Below, one piece after another: positions 20,506 to 29,983 of a stretch of 64,000 nt of DNA. A model generated the notes under the pieces. The model saw only the letters and a program-made list of their open reading frames with translations. It was not told the DNA's origin and made no database searches. How positions within the stretch are numbered: position 1 is the first letter of the stretch; each line of letters begins with the position of its first letter. The stretch spans positions 124,001-188,000 of the forward strand of contig CAVWGP010000004.1 in the NCBI GenBank assembly GCA_963754645.1, written 5' to 3'. This stretch comes from CAVWGP01 sp963754645 (GTDB taxonomy: Bacteria; Pseudomonadota; Alphaproteobacteria; Bin65). The position numbers were made by a program, and so were the translations under genes.

Positions 20506-21015
20506 ATGAAGCAACTACCCGCGCGTGCCGCCCTGGCAGCGTTTGCGCTGATCGCGATCGGTTGGGCGGGCGCCGCCGCCGCCGAGCCGCGCGCCCAGAT
20601 CAAGGCGTACGGGCTTTACGAAATCCGGCAGAACGGCACCACCGAAAAGGCGGATCGAACCGTTGCCGGCGAGTTGCGCCCGGTCGATGCGCACCGCCTG
20701 ATCCAGAAAACCGACGAGATTGTCGGCCAGCTCGGCAACACGTTCGGCATCGAGGTCGATCTTTCGGAACTGCCGGAAGGGCCGGTGACGCTCATCATCC
20801 GCACCATCCATCCGCCGCTCACCAATTCGGAAACCGGCAAGACGATGACGGTGAGCGAGTTCGATTGGACGGTGGCGCAGCGCGACAACGTCTATTTCGG
20901 ATTCACCTTCGACTATAAGTGGGAAATCGGCGAAGGCATCTGGAAGAAGCAGATTGTCTACAACGGCAAGGTTCTGGCCGAACAGAGCTTCAAGATCATC
21001 GTTCCGATGAACTAG
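20506..21015 (+). CDS. Secreted DUF3859-domain protein, copy 2 of 4
   Basis: This 169-residue protein has a signal peptide (MKQLPARAALAAFALIAIGW, cleavage after AAAA) and a DUF3859 domain ending GKVLAEQSFKIIVPMN. It is the most divergent in the middle (RDNVYFGFTFDYKWEIGEGI). The ATG at 20506 was chosen because it gives a proper signal peptide; the upstream extension runs through copy 1 in another frame. Copy 3 begins 25 bases after its stop. Confidence 0.82.
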   Translation: MKQLPARAALAAFALIAIGWAGAAAAEPRAQIKAYGLYEIRQNGTTEKADRTVAGELRPVDAHRLIQKTDEIVGQLGNTFGIEVDLSELPEGPVTLIIRTIHPPLTNSETGKTMTVSEFDWTVAQRDNVYFGFTFDYKWEIGEGIWKKQIVYNGKVLAEQSFKIIVPMN

Positions 21016-21040
21016 AACCGACACGAGGCACCGTCACGCC

Positions 21041-21556
21041 ATGCGCCATACCCGTACCGTTTCGAGCCGCCTGGCGGCGCTGTTTGCCGCCGTGCTGGTG
21101 GCGCTGTTCGCCGCCGCCGCGGCGCGCGCATCCGGCCAGGTCGAGATTCTCGACTATGGCTTCTACGATGTGTCGGTCGAAGGCTCGACGCCGGCGCCGG
21201 GCGATATCAGCGAAGAGCGCAACATCGTCGGCAACATCAATTTGCAACGCCAGGCCGAGGAGATCGACGCCCAGCTCGGCCGCAGCTTCGGCTATCGCTT
21301 CCGCGTCACCGATCCGAGCCTGATGGGCAAGACGCTGACGTTGCGCACGACCTTTCCGCCCCTGACCAATCCCAAGAGCGGCCGGACCATGCGCACCCAG
21401 GATCGCGATTTCGTGGCGACGCCGGGCTCGACCTACGACGGCTACCGCTTCGATTACGATTGGGAGATGGCCGAGGGCATCTGGGTGTTCCAGGTCGTGC
21501 ACAACGGCAAGGTCATCGCCGAGCGCAAGTTCAAAGTCATCATCCCGATGAATTGA
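21041..21556 (+). CDS. Secreted DUF3859-domain protein, copy 3 of 4
   Basis: This 171-residue protein starts with a signal peptide (HTRTVSSRLAALFAAVLVAL, then FAAAAARA). The mature part has VEILDYGFYDVSVEG at its N-terminus and FDYDWEMAEGIWVFQVVHNG near the C-terminus, shared almost word for word with copy 4 (FDYDWEMAEGYWTFQVLHNG). Copies 3 and 4 are therefore the most recent duplicates. The protein ends in KVIIPMN. Confidence 0.82.
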   Translation: MRHTRTVSSRLAALFAAVLVALFAAAAARASGQVEILDYGFYDVSVEGSTPAPGDISEERNIVGNINLQRQAEEIDAQLGRSFGYRFRVTDPSLMGKTLTLRTTFPPLTNPKSGRTMRTQDRDFVATPGSTYDGYRFDYDWEMAEGIWVFQVVHNGKVIAERKFKVIIPMN

Positions 21557-21566
21557 CGGCCAACCG

Positions 21567-22067
21567 ATGCGCTTCGCGGCACGCCTTTTGACGATCCTTC
21601 TGTTCGCCGCCGGCGCCTCGGGTGCCGCGGCGAAGGACGGCAGCCGCGTCGAGATTGTCGACTACGGCATCTACGATCACAGCGTCGATGAAGTCGTCAA
21701 GGACCCCAAGGAGCTGGCGCGCGAGCGCAGCATCGTTTCGGGCGTTCGCATTCGCATCCAGGCGATTGAAATCGACGCCCAGCCCGGGCGCATGTTCGGC
21801 TTCCAATTCCGCATCGCCGATCCGAGCCTGGCCGGACAAACGCTCACCTTGCGCAAGATCGTGCCGAAACTGACCAATCCCGCCACCGGCGAATCCTCGA
21901 CGGTGATGGAGAGCGAGGTCGTCGCCAGCCCCGGCACGCTCCATCTCAACGCCTACGGCTTCGACTACGATTGGGAAATGGCCGAGGGTTACTGGACCTT
22001 CCAGGTCCTGCACAACGGCCAAGTGCTCGCCGAGAAGCGCTTCAAGATCATCCTGCCGATGAATTGA
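21567..22067 (+). CDS. Secreted DUF3859-domain protein, copy 4 of 4
   Basis: This 166-residue protein has a signal peptide (MRFAARLLTILLFAAGASG) and a DUF3859 domain ending KRFKIILPMN. It follows copy 3 by 10 bases. The mature N-terminus VEIVDYGIYDHSVDEVV parallels copy 3. The stop lies 8 bases from the stop of the convergent purB, with no obvious terminator between them. All four copies have their own signal peptide and start codon, so they act as separate secreted proteins and not as one polyprotein. Confidence 0.82.
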   Translation: MRFAARLLTILLFAAGASGAAAKDGSRVEIVDYGIYDHSVDEVVKDPKELARERSIVSGVRIRIQAIEIDAQPGRMFGFQFRIADPSLAGQTLTLRKIVPKLTNPATGESSTVMESEVVASPGTLHLNAYGFDYDWEMAEGYWTFQVLHNGQVLAEKRFKIILPMN

Positions 22068-22075
22068 CGCCGGAC

Positions 22076-23388
22076 TTAGCCGCCGAACACGCGGCGGAAA
22101 ATCGTTTCCACATGCTTGAAGTGATAGTCGAGGTCGAACAGGGCCGCGATCTCGCCCGGGCTTAGGTGCCGCCCGATCGCGGCGTCGGCTTTCAGCAAAT
22201 CGCCGAAGGCGCCGTTACCCTTCCAAGCCTCCATCGCATTGCGCTGAACGGCGGCGTAGGCGTCCTCGCGGCTCATGCCCTTCTGGGTGAGGGCGAGCAG
22301 GACGCGTTGCGAATTGTGGATCCCGCCCAGCGAATCGAGATTGCGCCGCATGCGCTCGGGATAGACGACGAGCTTCTCGATCACGCCCGCCAGGCGGGCC
22401 AGCGCGAAATCGAGCGTCACCGTGGCGTCGGGCCCGATGCCGCGCTCGGCGGCGGAGTGCGAGATGTCGCGCTCGTGCCAGAGCGCGGCATTTTCCAGCG
22501 CGGGCACGACCATGCCGCGCACCAGGCGGGCCAGGCCGGTCAGGTTCTCGGTCAGCACCGGGTTGCGCTTGTGCGGCATCGCCGAGCTGCCTTTCTGGCC
22601 GGGCGAAAAATACTCCTCGGCCTCGCGCACCTCGGTGCGCTGCAAATGGCGGATTTCGATCGCCAGCCGCTCGATCGCGCCGGCGACGACGCCGAGCGTC
22701 GCAAAGAACAACGCGTGCCGGTCGCGCGGGATAACCTGGGTCGAGACCGGCTCGGGCGCCAGGCCGAGCTTGTCCGCGACATAGGCTTCGACGCCGCGGA
22801 TCGACATTGGCGAAGGTGCCGACCGCGCCGGAAATGGCGCAGGTCGCGATTTCCTTCTTCGCGGCTTCGAGCCGGGCGCGGCAGCGCAGGAACTCGGCAT
22901 AGTGGCCGGCGAGCTTGACGCCGAAGGTCGTCGGCTCGGCATGGATGCCGTGGCTGCGGCCGATGGTGGGCGTCAGCTTGTGCTCGAAGGCGCGCTTCTT
23001 GAGCGCGGCGAGCACGGCGTCGATATCGGCGAGCAGCAGGTCGCTCGCCTCGGTGAGTTGCACGGCGAAGCAGGTATCGAGCACGTCCGACGACGTCATG
23101 CCCTGGTGGACGAAGCGCGCCTCGGGTCCGACCTGCTCGGCAAGCTCGGTCAGGAAGGCGATGACATCGTGCTTGACCTCGCTTTCGATGGCGTCGATGC
23201 GTGCGATGCCGCTCGGCCGTGTACGGCCTGTCGCCTTTCGCCCACAGCGCCGCGGCCGTGCCGTTCGGCACCGTGCCGAGCCGCTCCAGCGCCTCGGTGG
23301 CATACGCCTCGATCCTGAACCAGATGCGGAAGCGGTTGGCGGGCTCCCAAATGGCGGCCATGCCGGGGCGAGTGTAGCGTGGGATCAT
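22076..23388 (-). CDS. purB: Adenylosuccinate lyase, two frameshifts
   Basis: PurB splits SAICAR and adenylosuccinate in purine synthesis. The start MIPRYTRPGMAAIWEPANRF and the middle VHQGMTSSDVLDTC, IGRSHGIHAEPTTFG and signature SSAMPHKRNPVL are all recognisable. One extra base near 23209-23211 (between GDRPYTAER and IARIDAIESEVKHD) and another near 22793-22798 (between GTFANVDPR and VEAYVADKLGL) split the gene over three frames. Both are a G duplicated in a CG context. Correcting them gives a protein of about 436 residues, so sequence error is the likely cause. Confidence 0.9.
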
Positions 23389-23471
23389 CGATACGGTCTC
23401 GGTCGCGCGGGCGCGCTTGTCAACGACGGAATGCCATCATAGTCTCGCCGCCCGCAAACAGGAAATCGTCG

Positions 23472-24041
23472 TTGCACGTCATATTGGAACTTCCGGGCAG
23501 CCTTGCCGGCGTCCGGAGCGCGCGTTGGATCGGATTCGCAATCTTGGTCGCCGGCGGCCTGTGGTACGGGCCCGCTTATCTCAGCGAACGCAGCCGCTTC
23601 AACGAAACGGCGGAACGCCTTGAAGCCGCCTTGCCCGCGCCGCTGCCGGGCTGGTCGGCGCCCGCCATCGAGCGCACGCGCGAGAACGGCGAGGTCCGGA
23701 TCGCGGCGCGCTACCGCAAGGGCGGCGAAACTCTCATTCTGTCCATTCATACATTCGTGCTGGCCGTGCCGGAATTGCGGGCCCAGTTCGAGGCGAATTC
23801 GAAGCGGGAGGGCGGGGCCGAATCGAGCATGGCGCAGGCCGATGGGCGCGCCGTCTACCTGTCACTGTCGCTGGCAATGTCGTACGGTCGAGTGTTCGTG
23901 GCGTCGCGCGTGATCGTTCACGCAGGCTTCATCCAGGTCGGCAAGCCGGAAAACAAGGCGGAGGTGCGCGCCGATATCCTCGCCTATCTCGGCAAGGTAA
24001 ACTACGCGGCCATCGAGGCGGCCATCGCCGCCCGTCGCTAA
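23472..24041 (+). CDS. Hypothetical membrane-anchored protein
   Basis: This protein of about 189 residues has one N-terminal hydrophobic segment (ARWIGFAILVAGGLWYGPAY, roughly residues 17-36) and a soluble, presumably periplasmic, domain. I recognise no family. The start is taken as TTG at 23472, with AGGAA 8 bases upstream; no ATG fits. It is divergent from purB and convergent with the MFS gene downstream. Confidence 0.6.
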   Translation: MHVILELPGSLAGVRSARWIGFAILVAGGLWYGPAYLSERSRFNETAERLEAALPAPLPGWSAPAIERTRENGEVRIAARYRKGGETLILSIHTFVLAVPELRAQFEANSKREGGAESSMAQADGRAVYLSLSLAMSYGRVFVASRVIVHAGFIQVGKPENKAEVRADILAYLGKVNYAAIEAAIAARR

Positions 24042-24088
24042 GCGTCGCATCCGTGCCGCAAACGGGCGATGTCGGCCACCGCGCGGCC

Positions 24089-25616
24089 TTAGCGTCCGGC
24101 CGCGCTCGCCGTCCGGTTGGCCGCGATCCGGCCGCCGAGGAGCGCGATCGCCAGCACGGGCAGGGCGAAACCGATGATGAGCACCGTGATCATCAGCCAG
24201 CCGAGTTCGTCGTACTTGCCGCGATCGACGTGGAAAATCTGGTTCAGGTATTTGGTTTGCAATTGCCCGGCGACGAGCGCCAGGTTCATCAGCGACGCCA
24301 TCAGCGCGAACCAGGTCGCGCGGCGGCCGGCGGGCGCGTAGATCGCGATCAAGGTCAGCAGCGGAATCATGCTGAGCTGGGCGAAGGGCGACGACGCGGC
24401 CGTGTCGATCAGCGCGATGGTCTGCGCGCCGAAGCCGAAATTCGCCTCGGTCCAGTTATGCACGCCATAGTAGAGGCCGAGCGAAGGCAGTGACAGCAGG
24501 GTGAACAACACGGTGAGCCAAAACAAGGTCCAGGCGATCGGCCGCCGGCTGATCGTCGCCGCCAGCAGCCACAAACCGGCAATGCCGAGCGTGCTCGAAA
24601 TCTGGTCGAGCGCGCCGTAAAACTCGGCGTCGAATCCCAGCCGATCGATCTGAAACCAGCGCATGCCCTCGCCCGTGCCCGGCGTGGCACGAAAGGCGAA
24701 AATGATGAGCGTGGCGAATAGAATAGCCAGGCGCGTGCGGCGGTCGAGGTCTTGCGTCACGAAAACCAGCAGCGCGCAGACGACGGAAATCGAAATGGCG
24801 AAAACGATTTCCTGGGCATAGGGCATCCTGAGCACGCCGAGCAGGACGACCGCGGCGCCGAACACCAAACCGCCGCCGAGAATGCGCCAATCGACCGGTT
24901 GGCGCTCGACTTTTTCGAGCCGGACGAGAAATACGCCGGTCATGGAGATCAGCGGCACGGCGAGGCCGATCAGGAACACGCGCTCATAGGGTAAGACGGT
25001 GGCGAGATAGCCGGCGAGCCAGGCGACCGAAAATATGCCGAACGAGATCGCCAAGCGGCCCAGCACCTGCACCATGCCGAGCTCGGCGCGCACCTCGGCT
25101 TCGGGCCGCGGCGTGCCGTCGGCATTGGCGCGCGACACGACTTCGGTCGACATGGCGTCGGCGACGACGTCCTGCATCACGACGCCGAAGGTCATCGACA
25201 GGGCCGCAATCGCGTATATCGTGTCGGGGCTGGCGAAGGTGAGCCATTGGCCCGCGGCGCCGGCAAGCAGGAGCAGGCCCAGCGCCATCAACGAAGCGCC
25301 GATGAAAACATAGGCCTTGCGCTGCGAGCCGAGGATCGGGATCGAAATCGACGAATTGGCCGAACACCATCTTGATGGTCCACGGCACGTTGAGCCAAAC
25401 GGCGAGCGCGGCCAGCTCGGCCGGCGTCATTTTCAGCGAATCCTTGACCCAGAAATTCTGCGCCTGGGCCACGATGCCGAGCGCGCCGTAGGAAAAATAG
25501 ACCATGAGCAACGGCAAATAGCGCAAGCGCATGGCCCAAATCGGCGTGACCAGCGCTTCCTTGAGGCGGTCCGAGAAAGTCGGGACCGTTTCGTCGGCGG
25601 TGCCGGTCTGCGTCAT
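24089..25616 (-). CDS. MFS transporter, AmpG-like, one frameshift
   Basis: This permease of about 508 residues has twelve or more hydrophobic segments. The start MTQTGTADETVPTFSDRLKE is followed by LRYLPLLMVYFSYGALGIV, and the AmpG/BT1-like block QDVVADAMSTEVV lies in the middle. Such proteins import muropeptides or other solutes; the substrate here is unknown. The frame breaks near 25345 at a run of three A, where removing one base joins VFGQFVD to SIPILGSQRKAYVFIGASLM. The gene is divergent from pncA. Confidence 0.8.
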
Positions 25617-25782
25617 GGATCGATCCTTTGATTGCACATCCGAACTCGACACTCCGGCGTCGCGTCGAAACCGGCGTTGCGCCATTATGCGGGCGAATCC
25701 GGCGCTTGCGCAATCGCGGCACGGCGCGCGAAGCTGGCGCATGGCGACGCCGCGCCGCGTCCGCCGCATGGTGAGGTCAAGC

Positions 25783-26418
25783 ATGATTGCGAAATTTGCG
25801 CCGGACGCCGGCAGCGTTCTCCTGGTCGTGGATGCGCAGAACGACTTCATGCCCGGCGGCGGCCTCGCCGTGCCGGACGGCGCCGCCGTGGTGCCGGTCA
25901 TCAACCGGCTGGCGGCGAATTTCGCCAACGTGGTGCTGACGCAGGACTGGCATCCGGCCGGCCATATTTCCTTTGCCTCGTCCCATCCCGGCGCCAAACC
26001 GTTCGCCACGGCGGCCCTGGCCTATGGAACGCAAGTCCTGTGGCCCGATCATTGCGTGCAAGGCACCGAAGGTGCCGAGCTGCATCGGGATCTGGACGTC
26101 GCCAAGGCGCAGCTTGTCATCCGCAAGGGCTACCATCGCCATTGCGACAGCTACTCGGCGTTCGTCGAGGCCGATCGGAAAACGCCGACCGGCCTCGCCG
26201 GCTATTTGCGCGAGCGCGGCATCGAGCGCGTATTCGCGGTCGGCCTGGCGACGGATTTCTGCGTCGCCTGGTCGGCGCTCTATGCGCGCCAGGCGGGTTT
26301 CGAGGTCGCGGTCGTCGACGATGCGTGCCGCGCCATCGACACGGGCGGCTCGCTGGCCAAGGCGTGGTCGGAGATGAACGCCGCCGGCATCCGGCGCGCG
26401 GTCTCGGGCGCGTTCTAA
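25783..26418 (+). CDS. pncA: Nicotinamidase (isochorismatase family)
   Basis: This 211-residue enzyme hydrolyses nicotinamide to nicotinate in NAD salvage. The catalytic triad region is visible: Asp in LVVDAQNDFMPGG, Lys in VIRKGYHRHCDS and the nucleophile Cys in GLATDFCVAWSALYAR. Metal ligands are in TQDWHPAGHISFAS. Start MIAKFAPDAGSV (25783) was preferred to longer upstream frames. Its TAA overlaps the TAG of the convergent thiolase gene. Confidence 0.92.
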   Translation: MIAKFAPDAGSVLLVVDAQNDFMPGGGLAVPDGAAVVPVINRLAANFANVVLTQDWHPAGHISFASSHPGAKPFATAALAYGTQVLWPDHCVQGTEGAELHRDLDVAKAQLVIRKGYHRHCDSYSAFVEADRKTPTGLAGYLRERGIERVFAVGLATDFCVAWSALYARQAGFEVAVVDDACRAIDTGGSLAKAWSEMNAAGIRRAVSGAF

Positions 26419-27671
26419 GCGCCGGGTTTTTCCAGGATCACGACCGAGCACGCCGCTTCGTCGAAGCCGGTCACGCCGCCGCCGTTCTCAGTCAGCGCCA
26501 AAGCCGCGCCCTTGACCTGACGCGCGCCGGCCTCGCCGCGCAATTGCATGGTCAATTCGGCAATCATCGACAGGCCCGTGGCGCCGACGGGGTGGCCTTT
26601 CGCCAAGAGCCCGCCCGAGGTGTTGATCGGAATGCGCCCGCCGATCGCGGTTTCGCCAGCTTCGATAAACTTGCCGCCGTCGCCGATCGCGCAGAAGCCG
26701 AGCATCTCGGCTTGGTAAATTTCGCAGAACGACGTGGCGTCGTGCACCTCGGCCACGTCGATATCGCCCGGTTCGACGCCCGCCATGGCATAGGCCTTCT
26801 TGGCCGCGACATGCGAAAGTCCGGGTTCGTCGAGATCGCGGTATTTGCCGCCGCTGAGCGCGCTCGCCTTCACCTGGACGGCGCGGTCGCGCACCGGGCC
26901 GGGAAATTCCTGCAGCTTGTCGCCGGAGCACAGCAAGATCGCGGCGCCGCCGTCGCCGACCGGCGCGCACATCGAGCGGGTGAAAGGCCAGGTGACGGGC
27001 CGGTCCTGCAACACCGCCTCGGGCGTGAGCTGGAACTTGTATTGACTCTTCGGATTTTTGGCGCCGTTGCCGTGAGTCTTGGCGGCGGCGATGGCGAGCT
27101 GGCGCTGGGTCGAGCCGTACTTTTTCATGTGATAAGCCGCCTGCATGGCGTAGGTGTCCATGAAGATCGTGCGGCCCGGTCCCGGCTCGAAGGCCTGGCC
27201 GCTCTTGGCGCCGGCCTGCTTGTAGTAGGCCTGCCACTCGCCGGGATCGAAATTGTCGATCCCGGCCATATAGGCCTTCATCGTCTTCTCGGGCGCGGCC
27301 GGATTGACCAGTTTTTCGACGCCGATGGCGAGGCTCATCTCGGATTGGCCCGAGAGTATGTCCTTCCAGGCGCCGTTGAAGGCCAGCTGGCCGCTGGCGC
27401 AGCCGCCTTCGACGTTCATCATCGGCGCGCGCTCGGGGAAAAGCCCGTCGCGCACCAGCGGCGTGAAGCAGACCTGACCGCGGATGCAAGCCTGATCGTC
27501 GACCCACATGCCACAATTCGAGAACCACGCCATCTCGATGCCGTCGCCCTTCGCCAAGCCGGCATCGGCGAGCGCGCCGAGATAGGTTTCGCGCGTCAGT
27601 TGCTTGTAGGTCGTGTCGGGGAACTTGCCGAAAGCGGTCGAAAAGGCACCGATGACATAGACATCGCGCAT
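26415..27671 (-). CDS. Thiolase-family acetyl-CoA acetyltransferase (SCP2-like)
   Basis: This 418-residue thiolase-fold protein has the nucleophile Cys in VEGGCASGQLAFNG, VAEVHDATSFCE, and the His in LLAKGHPVGATGLSM. The C-terminal motif reads ALTENGGGVTGFD, where classical thiolases have a second catalytic cysteine (C-x-G). This puts it with the SCP2-type thiolases, which may act on bulky or branched acyl-CoAs. No OB-fold DUF35 partner is adjacent. The physiological substrate is unknown. Confidence 0.84.
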   Translation of the reverse strand: MRDVYVIGAFSTAFGKFPDTTYKQLTRETYLGALADAGLAKGDGIEMAWFSNCGMWVDDQACIRGQVCFTPLVRDGLFPERAPMMNVEGGCASGQLAFNGAWKDILSGQSEMSLAIGVEKLVNPAAPEKTMKAYMAGIDNFDPGEWQAYYKQAGAKSGQAFEPGPGRTIFMDTYAMQAAYHMKKYGSTQRQLAIAAAKTHGNGAKNPKSQYKFQLTPEAVLQDRPVTWPFTRSMCAPVGDGGAAILLCSGDKLQEFPGPVRDRAVQVKASALSGGKYRDLDEPGLSHVAAKKAYAMAGVEPGDIDVAEVHDATSFCEIYQAEMLGFCAIGDGGKFIEAGETAIGGRIPINTSGGLLAKGHPVGATGLSMIAELTMQLRGEAGARQVKGAALALTENGGGVTGFDEAACSVVILEKPGA

Positions 27672-27766
27672 TGGCGGGGTCCCGCAATTTCTCGTTAACG
27701 TTCAGCCGTTAAACTACGCCACGCGCGGTTCCGAGGTCTACGGGCTCTGTTTGGGCGAGGATCGAA

Positions 27767-28369
27767 ATGCTGAAAAAGATTGTGCTTGCTTCCGCAATGC
27801 TGCTGGCGAGCGCTGCTGCCGCCGGCGCCGACGAAATTCTCAGCCGGCTCGACATTGCCAGGAAGCAATATGAAGACAAGCGGCTGGCGAAATCCGCCTA
27901 CGAGCTGCAGTTCGCGCTCTTGCTGATGCAGCGCAAGCTCAACGAGCTTTATCAGGCGACGTTTCCGGAGGCTCCCGAGGGCTGGCGCGCCCATCCGCAA
28001 GACGGCAGTCGCGCGCCGGGCACGATCGGCACCATGCTTGTGCGCTCGTATCAAGGCACCAACGTCAACATTTCCGCTCAACTCATGATCGACAATCCGC
28101 AGATTTGGTCCGGCGGCCACGCGGCGCTCCTGAATCCGCTGCACGCCGCGCAGATGGGATACACCGCGATCGACGTTCCCGGCATCGCGACCGGCCACGC
28201 GCTGATGAAATGGCACGAACCGCAAAAACGCGTCGAAGCCCTCATCATGATCCCCGGCCGCCTTTACATTCGCATGGACGGCAACGGATTGTCGTCGGAC
28301 CAACCGGTGCGCGACCTCATGAAAGCCTGGAACATCCGGCGCATCAAGGAAATCGCCGATATTCCTTGA
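27767..28369 (+). CDS. Hypothetical secreted protein
   Basis: This 200-residue protein begins with a signal peptide (MLKKIVLASAMLLASAAAAG, cleaved near ADEI). The mature part has a helical first third (LDIARKQYEDKRLAKSAYEL) and a later block with IPGRLYIRMDGNGLSSDQP. I do not recognise the family. It is convergent with the ARPP-1-like gene, 21 bases between stops, and divergent from the thiolase gene. Confidence 0.68.
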   Translation: MLKKIVLASAMLLASAAAAGADEILSRLDIARKQYEDKRLAKSAYELQFALLLMQRKLNELYQATFPEAPEGWRAHPQDGSRAPGTIGTMLVRSYQGTNVNISAQLMIDNPQIWSGGHAALLNPLHAAQMGYTAIDVPGIATGHALMKWHEPQKRVEALIMIPGRLYIRMDGNGLSSDQPVRDLMKAWNIRRIKEIADIP

Positions 28370-28390
28370 GCGGCGCGCTGGCGCCCGGCG

Positions 28391-29422
28391 TCAGCGCATC
28401 AGATAATTCTTGTGCATCCATTTGCCGTCGGCGCGCTCGGTCTCGAAGTAATAGGATTTGTCGCTGGCGCGGGATTCGACCTTGTTTCCGGCGGCGAGCG
28501 GTTTTTTCTCCGCCCGGCCGCGTTCGGCCGCGATCAGGAATTCGCCGACCGCGCCGCTCGCCGGCAACGCCATTGCCAGCTTGCCGAGTTCGCCGATCGC
28601 CTCGGTGGCGGCCGCGTTGAGCAGCTTGGGCCACATCTTCCGGAACAGGCCGTTCGAAGGATAGACATCGGCGCTGTTGAGCCGGCCGTTCACGGCAAAA
28701 GCAAAGCCGAGCGCGTCGCCGGATTTTTCGCCGAACGGTTGTAGAGCCGCGACATAGGCGGCGGTGGCCGCCTTGAGCTTCTCGTTTTCCAGCGAAAGTT
28801 GCAGGCTGGTGCGCGATTCCCTGGCGTTGACCGTGTCCTTGATCGAGCCGGCGAGCTTTTCCTGGGTTTTCGCCACCGATCCCCAAACCATGGTCTGGCG
28901 CCGGCCGGTTTCGCCGCGGCCCGCCGCTATTTCGCCGGCGATCGGCGCCTTCATGGCGAGCTTGGCATCGAGCGACGGGATCGCCGCGTCGGCGCTGGCG
29001 AAGCGATCGGCCTTCTCCGAGCCGCGTGGCGCCCAGCGGCCCTGCTCGACGCAATAGGACGCGACGGGGACGGGGCCGGATTTCGGCGGGACGATGAGGC
29101 TGACGGTCAGGACGCGATCCTGCTTGCCGCCCTTAACGATGTCGCCCGATTGCACGAACACGTCTTCGGTTCCGGTGTTTTCGACGATGAGCTCGTTGAC
29201 GTTGCTGGTCTCGCGCACCGTAACCGAGCCCTTGGCAAGCGCTTCCTGGAGCGTCAGCGGCACCGGCCCGGTGCTGCCGGCGCCGTGAATCAAGTACACC
29301 GCCAAATTCTCGTGAACATGCGGGCCGGAAACGATGACGTTGGCGGAAGCGGCGAAGGACGGAAACGCGGCGTAAAGCGGCGCGGCGCCCGCGGCGAGCG
29401 ACAAGAACGTACGGCGAAGCAT
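28391..29422 (-). CDS. Secreted ARPP-1-like domain protein
   Basis: This 343-residue protein has a signal peptide (MLRRTFLSLAAGAAPLYAAF). The region VTVRETSNVNELIVENTGTE, then VFVQSGDIVKGGKQDRVL, resembles the ARPP-1 family, a beta-rich domain of unknown function. The C-terminal half contains AVNGRLNSADVYPSNGLFRK, consistent with the same family. A purine-rich GGGAGAG lies just upstream of the ATG. It is the only member of its kind here. Confidence 0.7.
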   Translation of the reverse strand: MLRRTFLSLAAGAAPLYAAFPSFAASANVIVSGPHVHENLAVYLIHGAGSTGPVPLTLQEALAKGSVTVRETSNVNELIVENTGTEDVFVQSGDIVKGGKQDRVLTVSLIVPPKSGPVPVASYCVEQGRWAPRGSEKADRFASADAAIPSLDAKLAMKAPIAGEIAAGRGETGRRQTMVWGSVAKTQEKLAGSIKDTVNARESRTSLQLSLENEKLKAATAAYVAALQPFGEKSGDALGFAFAVNGRLNSADVYPSNGLFRKMWPKLLNAAATEAIGELGKLAMALPASGAVGEFLIAAERGRAEKKPLAAGNKVESRASDKSYYFETERADGKWMHKNYLMR

Positions 29423-29628
29423 CGGACTCTCCCAGGTTTTGTTATAACCACATCGCTAATCCGGCATTGCGGCGGGCATTGGCTCGAACCGCGGCGGGCG
29501 CGGGTGCAAATCGCGGCGCCCGCGTGGCGGAATTATGCAAATTCGCAATTGACGCAAGTCATGGACCGGTGCGCTCCTAGCCGCGAGATGGATCGGTCGG
29601 CGCACAATTTGGCACGGGAAGCTCGCTC

Positions 29629-29982
29629 ATGAATTGTTGGGTCGCGGTTATCGTCTTGGCTTGCGTCGCGCTTGCCGCCTGCGCGCCGGCGCCCAAGGCG
29701 ACGCCGGAGAAACGCGCGCGCGCCGCCGCCATCGACGCCGGCCTCGGCCTGGCGGAGCGCTGGTGCGCCGATTGCCATCGCGTGAAGGCGGGGCAAGCGC
29801 GCGTGCGCTATCCGGGGAACAAGGCACCGCCCTTTGCCGCCATCGCGGCGCGGCCGGCGGTCGATGCCGCTTATCTTGCCCGTTTCATGGAAGTCCAGCA
29901 TCTGCCGATGCCGACCTATCGCCTCGACGGCGAGGAAAAGTCGGATCTCGCCGCCTATCTGCTGAGCCTGAAGCCGCGCTGA
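29629..29982 (+). CDS. Small c-type cytochrome lipoprotein
   Basis: This 117-residue protein has a lipoprotein signal (VIVLACVALAACAPAP, lipobox LAAC with Cys near 18). One haem-binding motif CADCH lies near residue 47, with a likely axial methionine at LPMPTY. It is probably a membrane-tethered periplasmic electron carrier. No oxidase or dehydrogenase gene is adjacent, so its partner is unknown. The stop is one base from the stop of convergent radC. Confidence 0.82.
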   Translation: MNCWVAVIVLACVALAACAPAPKATPEKRARAAAIDAGLGLAERWCADCHRVKAGQARVRYPGNKAPPFAAIAARPAVDAAYLARFMEVQHLPMPTYRLDGEEKSDLAAYLLSLKPR

Positions 29983-29983
29983 C

